Shown here in pieces: positions 53,800-61,640 of a DNA stretch of 64,000 nt. Made by a program: the position numbers and the translations under genes. Each line of letters opens with the position of its first letter. Positions within the stretch are counted from its first letter, which is position 1. The stretch is taken from NCBI RefSeq assembly GCF_014204985.1, contig NZ_JACHMP010000001.1, positions 6,386,001 through 6,450,000 of the forward strand. Direction: 5' to 3'. This stretch comes from Streptosporangium becharense. GTDB taxonomy: Bacteria; Actinomycetota; Actinomycetes; Streptosporangiales; Streptosporangiaceae. A model generated the notes under the pieces. The model saw only the letters and a program-made list of their open reading frames with translations, was not told the DNA's origin and did not search any database.

Positions 53800-54828
53800 T
53801 CAGGTGCCGTGCCGGGTGGACGCGCGGACGACCAGGCGCGCGGGCACGGTGCGCACGCCCGCCTCGCCGGGCCGCCCGGCGATGATGTCGAGCAGGTGGC
53901 GGGCCGCGAGCCGGCCGATCTCGTTGAGGTTCATGTCGACGGTGGTCAGCGGGGGCCGGCTGCCGAGCGCCATCGGCTCCCAGTTGTCGAAGCCGACCAG
54001 CGCCACGTCGTCGGGGACGCGGCGCCCGCGCTCGCGCAGCGTCTCGGCGACGCCGCGGGCGATCTGGTCGCTGCCGCAGAAGATCGCGTCGACGCCGGGA
54101 TCGGTGCGCAGCAGGATGTCGGCGCCCTGACGGCCCCACTCCTCGCTCCACTCGCCGTACAGAACCTCGCCGGACACCCGCAGGCCGGCGTCCGAGAGCA
54201 CGGTGCCCAGCCCGGCGGCCCGTTTGCGGGCGGCCTGGAAGCCGTGCGGCCCGGTGATGTGGCCGATGCGCGTGCGGCCGGTGGCCAGCAGGTGCTGGGC
54301 GGCCAGGACGCCGCCGCCCTCGTCGTCGGGGATGAGTGACAGGTCGGACGGGTCGAGGGACTGGGTCATCGCGTAGACGACGGGAACGGGCAGGTCACGG
54401 CCGATGCTCGGGCGTGGCTCGGTGCGCCTTCCGGTGACGATGACGCCTTCGACCCGGCGGTCCAGCAGGCGTTCGACGTGGTGCCGCTCCCTGATGGGGT
54501 CGTCGCGTGTGTCGCACATCAGCACCGAGATCTGGCCGTCGCCCAGCGCGTCCTCGGCGCCGAGCATCACCGGGATGCTGAAGCGGCCGAAGCTGTCGCA
54601 GGTGATCAGCCCGACCGTGTAGGTGCGTCCGCCGAGCAGCCCCTGGGCGAGCGGGTTGGGGCGGAAACCCAGTTGCCGGGCCGCGGCCATCACCCTGGCC
54701 CGGGTCTCCTGGCGCATCCTGCCGACGCCGTTCAGCGCCTTGGACGCGGTGCCGATGGAGACGCCCGCGGCGGCGGCGACATCGCGGATCGTGACGGTCC
54801 GCCCGGCTTCCTGCATCGAGTTGGACAA
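53800..54828 (-). CDS. LacI-family repressor of the GH127/ABC locus
   Basis: About 342 aa. A TTG at 54828 is chosen because AAGGGGG lies 7 nt upstream; ATG 54816 and GTG 54852 are alternatives. Helix-turn-helix is VTIRDVAAAAGVSIGTASKA, then LNGVGRMRQETRARV; sensor domain has VGLITCDSFGRFSIPVMLGA, VEGVIVTGR, DAIFCGSDQIARGVAETLRE and VALVGFDNWEPM. Divergent from the GH127 gene; the 18-bp palindrome at 54922-54939 in the shared promoter is the likely operator. The inducer would be an arabinose-containing sugar (inference from GH127). Confidence 0.92.
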   Translation of the reverse strand: MSNSMQEAGRTVTIRDVAAAAGVSIGTASKALNGVGRMRQETRARVMAAARQLGFRPNPLAQGLLGGRTYTVGLITCDSFGRFSIPVMLGAEDALGDGQISVLMCDTRDDPIRERHHVERLLDRRVEGVIVTGRRTEPRPSIGRDLPVPVVYAMTQSLDPSDLSLIPDDEGGGVLAAQHLLATGRTRIGHITGPHGFQAARKRAAGLGTVLSDAGLRVSGEVLYGEWSEEWGRQGADILLRTDPGVDAIFCGSDQIARGVAETLRERGRRVPDDVALVGFDNWEPMALGSRPPLTTVDMNLNEIGRLAARHLLDIIAGRPGEAGVRTVPARLVVRASTRHGT

Positions 54829-54887
54829 CCGTTTTCCCCCTTCCCGACGCACTCTACCGCCCTGAGACTACGGAGAGAACACAGCCC

Positions 54888-54939
54888 TTGACGGGTGATG
54901 TATCACATCCTACTCTCCCCGTGAGAAAACGTATTCTCA
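54888..54939 (+). promoter_or_regulatory. Promoter and LacI operator of the GH127-ABC operon
   Basis: Plus-strand promoter TTGACG (54888-54893), 17-nt spacer, TACTCT (54911-54916). Immediately downstream is the palindrome TGAGAAAACGTATTCTCA (54922-54939), symmetric in 16 of 18 positions with the ACGT centre typical of LacI-family operators. It covers the predicted transcription start, 17 bp before the GH127 ATG. A second inverted repeat GTGAT-GT-ATCAC (54895-54906) sits in the spacer. Confidence 0.7.
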
Positions 54940-54955
54940 ACTCGCGAGGAGTGCG

Positions 54956-56830
54956 ATGGCTGACTTCGCCGACCGCGTCCGGGGCCCGCTGGTCCCCTCG
55001 ACGGGTGTCCAGCGGCCGCTCGGCGTCAACGACGTCGAGATCGAGGGCGGCCCGCTCGGGCGCTGGCAGAGGATCAACCGCGAGGCCAGCATCACGCTCG
55101 GCCTGGAGCGGATGGAGCAGTCGGGAGTGCTGCCCAACCTCAGGCTGGCCGCGGGGGAGGGGACCGGGCCGTTCCAGGGCTACCGCTTCCAGGACTCGGA
55201 CCTGTACAAGCAGCTGGAGGCCGTCGCCTGGGAGCACTGCAGACTCCCCGACGAGCGCTACCCCGCCTTCGTCGCCGAGTCGGCCGGGCTGCTGGCCCGG
55301 GCCCAGCGACCGGACGGCTATCTGAACTCCCACTACCAGGTCGTCAAGCCCGACAAGATCTTCGCCGAGCTGGAGTACAGCCACGAGATGTACTGCGCCG
55401 GGCACCTGTTCCAGGCGGCCGTGGCCGCCGCCCGCGCGGATTGCGGCGGCCAGGAGCTCCTGGCCGTCGCGCGGCGCTTCGCCGACCACCTGGTCGAGGT
55501 GTTCCTGACCGGCGGGGACGACGGCATCGACGGCCACGCGGAGGTCGAGACGGCCCTGGTGGAGCTGTACCGGCTCACCGGGGAGCGGTCCTATCTGGAG
55601 CTGGCCGCCAAACTGATCGACAACCGCGGCAAGGGCCTGATCGCCGACAGCGGCATGGGCCCGCTCTACGCCCAGGACCACCTGCCCGTGCGCGAGGCCG
55701 ACACCGCGGTCGGGCACGCCGTGCGCCAGTTGTACCTGGAGGCGGGCATCGTCGACGTCTACCTGGAGACGGGCGACGAGTCGCTGCTGGAGTGCTCGGT
55801 GCGCCGCTGGGAGGACATGGTCGCCACCAAGACCTCCATCACCGGCGGCCACGGCTCGCGGCACGACGGTGAGGCGTTCGGCGAGCGGTACGAGCTGCCA
55901 CCGGACCGCGCGTACAACGAGAGCTGCGCCGCCATCGCGAGCATCCACTGGAACTGGCGGCTGCTGCTGGCCACCGGGCACGGCCGGTACGCCGACCTGA
56001 TCGAACGCACCCTCTACAACGCCTTCGCCGCCTCGACCTCCGCCGACGGGACCCGGTTCTTCTACGTCAACCCGCTGCAGCGCCGGGCCGACCTCATCGA
56101 GGACGCCTACCTGGGCAGGCGCCGGGAGTGGTTCGCGTGCGCCTGCTGCCCGCCGAACATCATGCGGCTGGTCTCCTCGCTCGGCCACTACGTCGCCACC
56201 GTCGACGACGAAGGGCTGTCCGTCCACCAGTACGCACCCGGGCGGATCCGCGCCGGGGAGATCACCCTGGCCGTCGAGACCGACTACCCGTGGGACGGCC
56301 GGGTCCTGTTCACCGTGGAGAGCGCGCCGGACACCGAATGGACGCTCAGGCTGCGCGTGCCCGCGTGGAGCACGCGGACCGCGCCGCCCGCGGGCCCGGA
56401 CGGGTACACCGCCGTCCGGCGGGTCTGGCGGCCGGGCGACACCTTCGCCCTCGACCTGGACATGTCACCCCGGCTGGTCCACCCGCACCGCAGGATCGAC
56501 GCGCTGCGGGGATGCGCGGCCGTCGAGCGGGGCCCGCTCGTCTACTGCTTCGAGCAGGCGGACCAGCAGGCCGCCCTGGAGGACCTGGCGCTCGTCCCGG
56601 GCACGGAACTGCGCGTCGTGGAACGCGACGACCTGCCCGGCGTCGGCAGGACCGTGCTGATCGAGGCGGACGGCCTGCTCCTGCCCTCCTCGCCCCCGGA
56701 CGGCCTGCCGTACTCGGGCGCCCCCACCGACCTCCCGACCGGCACCGGCGTGACCGTCACGGCCGTCCCCTACCACCAGTGGGACAACCGCGACGGCGGC
56801 GTCATGCGGGTCTGGACACCCCTCGCGTAA
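54956..56830 (+). CDS. Glycoside hydrolase family 127 (beta-L-arabinofuranosidase-like, DUF1680)
   Basis: 624 aa, no signal peptide, cytosolic. GH127 (alpha/alpha)6 barrel: FQGYRFQDSDLYKQLEAVAW, ARAQRPDGYLNSHYQ, YSHEMYCAGHLFQAAVAAAR and GHAVRQLYLEAGIVDVY. The zinc/cysteine catalytic centre is present: Glu322 and Cys324 in YNESCA correspond to Glu338/Cys340 of the Bifidobacterium enzyme HypBA1, and Cys397-Cys398 in CACCPPN to its Cys417/Cys418. Predicted to remove beta-L-arabinofuranose from imported glycans. First gene of an operon with SBP and two permeases. Confidence 0.93.
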   Translation: MADFADRVRGPLVPSTGVQRPLGVNDVEIEGGPLGRWQRINREASITLGLERMEQSGVLPNLRLAAGEGTGPFQGYRFQDSDLYKQLEAVAWEHCRLPDERYPAFVAESAGLLARAQRPDGYLNSHYQVVKPDKIFAELEYSHEMYCAGHLFQAAVAAARADCGGQELLAVARRFADHLVEVFLTGGDDGIDGHAEVETALVELYRLTGERSYLELAAKLIDNRGKGLIADSGMGPLYAQDHLPVREADTAVGHAVRQLYLEAGIVDVYLETGDESLLECSVRRWEDMVATKTSITGGHGSRHDGEAFGERYELPPDRAYNESCAAIASIHWNWRLLLATGHGRYADLIERTLYNAFAASTSADGTRFFYVNPLQRRADLIEDAYLGRRREWFACACCPPNIMRLVSSLGHYVATVDDEGLSVHQYAPGRIRAGEITLAVETDYPWDGRVLFTVESAPDTEWTLRLRVPAWSTRTAPPAGPDGYTAVRRVWRPGDTFALDLDMSPRLVHPHRRIDALRGCAAVERGPLVYCFEQADQQAALEDLALVPGTELRVVERDDLPGVGRTVLIEADGLLLPSSPPDGLPYSGAPTDLPTGTGVTVTAVPYHQWDNRDGGVMRVWTPLA

Positions 56831-56840
56831 GGACGTGCAC

Positions 56841-58211
56841 ATGAGAAGACGAGACCTGCTCAGGGCGGGCGGGCTGGCCGCCCTCGGCGCCGCCGCGGCG
56901 GCGTGCGGCGCGGGCGGCGGAGCGGGCCCGGCCGGCGGAACCCAGCTGCAGTTCATGTACTGGGGCTCGACGTTCGAGCAGAAGGCCGTCGCGAAGATGC
57001 TCCAGGCGTTCGAGAAGCAGAAGCCCGGCGTGCGGGTCAGGCCGCTCTTCACCCCGGACGAGTACGACGTGAAGCTCAACGCCCTCGTGGCGGGCAACCG
57101 GACGCCCGACGTCGGATACGTGCCGATGTCCATGTCGTTCCGCCTGGCCGAGCAGGGCAAGCTGGTCAACCTCCACCCCTACCTCGGCAGATATCCCCAA
57201 CTGGCCGGCTACCTTCCCGACGCCTACCTCTGGTACGGGCCGGACAAGCTGCACGGCGTGGCCACCGCCAACGAGAGCATGCTGCTCTGGTACGGCAAGA
57301 CGGCCGTCGCGGAGGCGGGGATCACAGCGCCGCCCGCCGACGCGGCGAGCGCGTGGACCTGGGACCAGCTCGTCCAGAACGCCTACAAGCTGACCGTCGA
57401 CCAGAACGGCAGGCATCCCGACGAGTCCGGTTTCGACGCCAAGCAGATCCGGCAGTTCGGCGTCTCGATCAGCTTCACCTACGCCGCGGCCTGGTACGGG
57501 CTCCTGCGCGGCAACGGCGGCGACTTCGCCGACGAGGCGGGCAGGAAGTGCCTGCTCGACAGCCCCGAGGCGATCGAGGTGTTCCAGAACCTGCAGGACC
57601 TGGTGTACAAGCACCGGGTCGCGCCGGGGCCCGGCCAGCTGGCGGCCACCGGTGACGAGGTGCCCGGCACGAGCGTCCTGCTGAAGACCAAACGGGTGGC
57701 GATGGTGGTCGACGGGCACTGGGCCCTGCTCGACATGAACGAGAGCAAGGCCGACTACGGCATCGGCGTACTGCCCAAGTACGACAAGCCGTACACGACC
57801 ACCCAGGTCGCCGGGGCCTCGTCGATCTTCACGACCACGAAGCACGTGGAGGAGGCGGTCGAACTGTTCGCCTTCCACATCGACCCGCGCTACGTCGACC
57901 TGTTCAAGCAGGGCCTGTGGATGCCGCAGGAGCGCAAGTACTACGAGGACCAGGCCGCCATCGACTCCTGGGCAGGCAACGCCGCCCATCCGCCCGAGTT
58001 CCGGACCGCGGTCATCGACTACACCCGCGACCACGGCGTGCCGGACGTGCGCAACCGGCTGCGGAACATGTCGCAGATCTCCAGCGACGTGCTCACCCCC
58101 GCGCTGCAGGAGATCGAGAGCGGCAAGCGTCCCGCCGCCGAGGTGCTCAAGGAGGCCGCCCCGAAGATCACCGGCATGCTGCAGGGCTGGCAGCACACCC
58201 AGGGGCTGTGA
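56841..58211 (+). CDS. Sugar ABC transporter substrate-binding lipoprotein (CUT1), Tat-type signal
   Basis: 456 aa from ATG 56841 (GTG 56835 would add two residues). N-terminus MRRRDLLRAGGLAALGAAAA followed by Cys-Gly: twin-arginine-like signal with lipobox Cys at residue 22. Family 1 SBP: LQFMYWGSTFEQKAVAKMLQ, VGYVPMSMSFRLAEQGKLVN, MVVDGHWALLDMNES. It lies 10 bp after the GH127 stop. Binds the sugar outside the membrane and hands it to the permeases. Confidence 0.93.
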   Translation: MRRRDLLRAGGLAALGAAAAACGAGGGAGPAGGTQLQFMYWGSTFEQKAVAKMLQAFEKQKPGVRVRPLFTPDEYDVKLNALVAGNRTPDVGYVPMSMSFRLAEQGKLVNLHPYLGRYPQLAGYLPDAYLWYGPDKLHGVATANESMLLWYGKTAVAEAGITAPPADAASAWTWDQLVQNAYKLTVDQNGRHPDESGFDAKQIRQFGVSISFTYAAAWYGLLRGNGGDFADEAGRKCLLDSPEAIEVFQNLQDLVYKHRVAPGPGQLAATGDEVPGTSVLLKTKRVAMVVDGHWALLDMNESKADYGIGVLPKYDKPYTTTQVAGASSIFTTTKHVEEAVELFAFHIDPRYVDLFKQGLWMPQERKYYEDQAAIDSWAGNAAHPPEFRTAVIDYTRDHGVPDVRNRLRNMSQISSDVLTPALQEIESGKRPAAEVLKEAAPKITGMLQGWQHTQGL

Positions 58212-58212
58212 G

Positions 58213-59112
58213 ATGGCCGTCACCTCCGGCCAACGGCGTCTGGAGCGGCGCTGGGGCATCCTCATGGCCGTGCCCGCGATCCTCGGGTTCGTGATCTTCA
58301 CTGCCGGGCCGATGGCCGCCTCCGCGGTGTTCAGCCTGACCGACTGGCAGATCGGCGGCAGCCCGTCGTTCGTCGGCCTGGACAACTACACCGCGCTCGC
58401 CGGCGACGGGCTGTTCTGGACGTCGCTGAGCGCCACCACGTACTACACCCTGGGCGCCGTGCCGCTCACGATGATCGTCTCCTTCGCGGTGGCCATGCTG
58501 CTCAACCAGAAGGTGCGCGGCCTGGCGATCTGGCGGACGATCTTCTATCTGCCGACGCTCGTGCCGGCGATCGCCAACGTGGTCCTGTGGATCTGGATCT
58601 TCAACCCCGACTTCGGGCTGCTCAACTCCCTGCTGCGCCAGGCCGGGCTGCCCGGCGGGCAGTGGGTCTACGACGAGGCGACGGCGATCCCCTCACTGAT
58701 CGTGATGAGCACCTGGGGCTTCGGCAACACCATGGTGATCTTCCTGGCCGGGTTGCAGGGCGTGCCCAGGCACCTGTACGAGGCGGTGTCGATCGACGGC
58801 GGCGGCCCCTGGCGGCGCTTCTGGCACGTGACGCTGCCGATGATGACGCCGACGATCTTCTACAACCTCGTGGTCGGCGTGGTGGGCACCTCCCAGGTCT
58901 TCAACCAGGCGTACGTGATGACCGAGGGCGGCCCGAACAACTCCACGCTCTTCTACGTCTACTACCTGTTCCGCAAGGCGTTCCACGAGAGCGAGATGGG
59001 GTACGCGAGCGCACTGGCCTGGGTGCTCTTCATGATCATCATGGTGGTGACGTTCCTGATGTTCCGCAACGCCCGCCGCTGGGTCTACTACGAGATGGCG
59101 GGTGCCCGATGA
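58213..59112 (+). CDS. Sugar ABC permease 1 (CUT1)
   Basis: 299 aa, ATG one base after the SBP stop. Six TM helices, beginning ILMAVPAILGFVIFTAGPMA, EAA loop HLYEAVSIDGGGPWRRFWHV for ATPase contact, and VYYLFRKAFHESEMGYASAL near the end. Forms the channel with the next gene product. The ATPase is not encoded here and is probably the shared MsiK-type subunit. Confidence 0.94.
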   Translation: MAVTSGQRRLERRWGILMAVPAILGFVIFTAGPMAASAVFSLTDWQIGGSPSFVGLDNYTALAGDGLFWTSLSATTYYTLGAVPLTMIVSFAVAMLLNQKVRGLAIWRTIFYLPTLVPAIANVVLWIWIFNPDFGLLNSLLRQAGLPGGQWVYDEATAIPSLIVMSTWGFGNTMVIFLAGLQGVPRHLYEAVSIDGGGPWRRFWHVTLPMMTPTIFYNLVVGVVGTSQVFNQAYVMTEGGPNNSTLFYVYYLFRKAFHESEMGYASALAWVLFMIIMVVTFLMFRNARRWVYYEMAGAR

Positions 59113-60023
59113 CCGCGCTCGCGGCCCCCCCGGACAGGCCGCGCACCGGGGACACCGGGGACACCGCCCCCGCAGCCGGCCCGCGCCGGCCGGGGAGGTA
59201 CCGCAAGGCGCTGGTCTACCTGGCGCTGACGGCCGGGGCCCTGCCGACCCTGCTGCCCTTCGTGTGGCTGGTGCGCAGCGCGTTCATGCAGGACTCCCAG
59301 ATGTTCGTCGCGCCGCCGCAGTGGATCCCCGACCCCGTCCAGTGGTCCAACTTCTCCGAGGCGCTCACCGCCCAGCCCTTCTGGCTCTACTTCGTCAACA
59401 CGGTCGTCATCGCCGTCATCAGCGTGCTCGGCACCGTGCTCACCTGCTCCGTCGCCGCCTTCAGCTTCTCCCGGCTGCGCTGGCGCGGCCGGGACGTCCT
59501 GTTCGCGGTCCTGCTGAGCGGAGTGATGCTGCCCTACGCCGTGACGCTCATCCCGACCTTCGCCATGTGGCAGGGACTCGGCGCGCTGGACAGCATCATC
59601 CCGCTCACCGTGCCGAGCTGGTTCGCCGGAGCGGGTGGCGGGGTGTTCAACGTCTTCCTGCTGCGGCAGTTCTTCCTGACGATCCCCTTCGAGCTGGACG
59701 AGGCCGCCTACATCGACGGCGCCTCACCCTGGCGGGTCTACTGGACGATCGTCATGCCGCTGTCCAAGCCCGCGATCGTCGTGGTGACCATCTTCACCTT
59801 CATCGGCACCTGGAACGACTTCCTCGGGCCGCTGCTGTACCTCAACGACGAGAACAAGTACACGCTCTCGCTCGGCCTGGCGTCCTTCCAGAGCGTCTTC
59901 ATCACCCAGTGGGGCTACCTGATGGCCGCGTCCGCCGCCGTCATCGCCCCGATCATCGCGCTGTTCTTCTTCCTGCAGCGCTACTTCATCGAAGGGGTCA
60001 CCCTCACCGGCATCAAGAACTGA
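59109..60023 (+). CDS. Sugar ABC permease 2 (CUT1)
   Basis: 304 aa, ATGA overlap with permease 1. The first 30 residues are variable (two GDT repeats, Pro/Arg-rich). TM helices start at ALVYLALTAGALPTLLPFVW; EAA loop is ELDEAAYIDGASPWRVYWTI; C-terminus RYFIEGVTLTGIKN is the standard end of MalG-like permeases. Last transport gene of the operon; the zincin gene starts 54 bp downstream. Confidence 0.94.
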   Translation: MTALAAPPDRPRTGDTGDTAPAAGPRRPGRYRKALVYLALTAGALPTLLPFVWLVRSAFMQDSQMFVAPPQWIPDPVQWSNFSEALTAQPFWLYFVNTVVIAVISVLGTVLTCSVAAFSFSRLRWRGRDVLFAVLLSGVMLPYAVTLIPTFAMWQGLGALDSIIPLTVPSWFAGAGGGVFNVFLLRQFFLTIPFELDEAAYIDGASPWRVYWTIVMPLSKPAIVVVTIFTFIGTWNDFLGPLLYLNDENKYTLSLGLASFQSVFITQWGYLMAASAAVIAPIIALFFFLQRYFIEGVTLTGIKN

Positions 60024-60077
60024 GGTCCGACGAGCTCCGCGTCGCCTCCCACCCCCCACCCCCCATGGAGGAGCCGT

Positions 60078-61577
60078 ATGAGAAAGACGACCGTCGCCGT
60101 CGCGCTGACCGGGCTGGCACTCACCCTCGGAGTGCCCTTACCCGGTGTGGCCGCCGCGAGCGCCGCCCCCGCGCTGGACGTGTTCGACATCTTCCAGCGC
60201 AACGTCAACAACTACGGGGTGCAGCTCGTGGACTGGCAGGGCTACCTCGCCAACCCCCACATCGAGCTGACCGTCCGCGCGCCGAAGATCGCTGGCATCT
60301 CCTACCCGCTGAAGGTCGACCTCAAGGCCGAAGGCACCTCCCGGCTGATGTTCAACCTGCCCAGCGAGCTGACCGCGACCGGCGCCACCAAGAGCTTCAC
60401 CCTCACCGGTCCCGCCGATCGGGAGATCGTCCGGCTGGCCATCCACTCCACCCAGGGGGCCGGCCAGGACGAACAGCACACGTGGACCATGCAGACGACC
60501 GATGCCAAGGGCGCCACCAAGCGGCAGAGCATGCCGATCCGGGTCCAGCAGGACGAGAAGACCAAACTCGAACCGTCCGTACCCATCGAGTTCGACTACC
60601 GCTACGACACCATCACCCGCTACTTCGCAGACCCCGGCACCCGCAGGGCCGCCGAGACGGCCGTACGCAACTGGTTCGCCTTCTTCGACCTCCAGCCCTT
60701 CGACACCGTGCCCACCGGCGACGAGGTCAGCCACCTGCCCGGCGACGACTGGCAGAACGAGGTACGCACCAGCAACGCCAAGCCCTACAACGGCTTCTAC
60801 GTGTTCTTCCGCGGCATCCAGACGCCCTACTCCACCGGGTACCCGGCAGGCAACGGCAGGAAGCACACCCGCAACGGGCAGCCCACGCCGTACCACCGCT
60901 CGTACTCCATGATCCTGGAGTACGACGAGGCGCTGATGAAACTGTTCACCTCCCCGGCGGACGACGACTGGTACAAGAGCGACCTCAGCCGGTTCGTCGA
61001 CGTCCAGGGGCTCGTGATGCACGAGTTCGGTCACGCCGTCGCCTACCACAGCTGGTGGGAGGGGATGGCGAAGTACATGGAGAGCAAGGGCCGGGACGAC
61101 CAGGAGGTCATCGACTACCAGGGATACCCCGTCCCGATCGACGCCAGCGGTCACATCCCCGGCGACGAACCGTACTGGGACCGGCTCAGCGGGCAGAGCG
61201 GCGGCTGGCACCACGTCTTCCCGACCAGGCGGTGGGAACTGACCAAGCTCGCCCTCCTGGTGGCCGAGAACGCGGGCTGGAAGCTCAACCGCTCGCTCAC
61301 CCCGTTCCTCGCCCCCTCGATCGAGACCGCCTCCCTCAGGAACGCGACACCCGGGGCGGCGTACTCCGAACAGCTCAGGGCCAGGGGCGGCGTACCGTTC
61401 TACGACTGGCAGGTCACCGGCGGTGCCCTCCCCGCAGGACTCACCCTCGACCGGTTCACCGGCCGTATCACAGGCACCACCACGGCGACCGGGTCGCACT
61501 CCTTCACCGTGCAGCTCAGGGACTACGACAAGCGGGGCACCCCGCTGACCAAGCAGTTCACCATCACCGTCGGCTGA
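60078..61577 (+). CDS. Secreted putative zinc metalloprotein with C-terminal Ig-like domain
   Basis: 499 aa, GGAGGAG RBS. Signal peptide VAVALTGLALTLGVPLPGVA with cleavage near ASA. Residues about 35-175 look beta-rich. The centre holds a zincin motif HEFGH (His315-Glu316-x-x-His319) followed by His324, within VQGLVMHEFGHAVAYHSWWE. The last 95 residues are a putative Ig (He_PIG type) domain: ATPGAAYSEQLRARGGVPFY, then GALPAGLTLDRFTGRITGT. I do not recognise the family as a whole. Placed directly behind the sugar ABC operon, it may process an extracellular glycoprotein substrate. Confidence 0.75.
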   Translation: MRKTTVAVALTGLALTLGVPLPGVAAASAAPALDVFDIFQRNVNNYGVQLVDWQGYLANPHIELTVRAPKIAGISYPLKVDLKAEGTSRLMFNLPSELTATGATKSFTLTGPADREIVRLAIHSTQGAGQDEQHTWTMQTTDAKGATKRQSMPIRVQQDEKTKLEPSVPIEFDYRYDTITRYFADPGTRRAAETAVRNWFAFFDLQPFDTVPTGDEVSHLPGDDWQNEVRTSNAKPYNGFYVFFRGIQTPYSTGYPAGNGRKHTRNGQPTPYHRSYSMILEYDEALMKLFTSPADDDWYKSDLSRFVDVQGLVMHEFGHAVAYHSWWEGMAKYMESKGRDDQEVIDYQGYPVPIDASGHIPGDEPYWDRLSGQSGGWHHVFPTRRWELTKLALLVAENAGWKLNRSLTPFLAPSIETASLRNATPGAAYSEQLRARGGVPFYDWQVTGGALPAGLTLDRFTGRITGTTTATGSHSFTVQLRDYDKRGTPLTKQFTITVG

Positions 61578-61595
61578 CGGCGCGACCCGCCCACC

Positions 61596-61626
61596 GGCGG
61601 GCACCCCCGTCCCGGGGGTGCCCGCC
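61596..61626. terminator. 14-bp bidirectional hairpin
   Basis: Perfect stem GGCGGGCACCCCCG (61596-61609) with CGGGGGTGCCCGCC (61613-61626), loop TCC, between the convergent stops of the zincin gene (61577) and the SMC-like gene (61641). Confidence 0.85.
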
Positions 61627-61640
61627 CCGCGCGGGCGGGC

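Noticed and set aside
61578..61640. JetD-like gene downstream of the SMC-like gene
   Set aside because: Only a terminator hairpin is present before the convergent zincin gene, so a complete JetABCD order cannot be claimed from this window.
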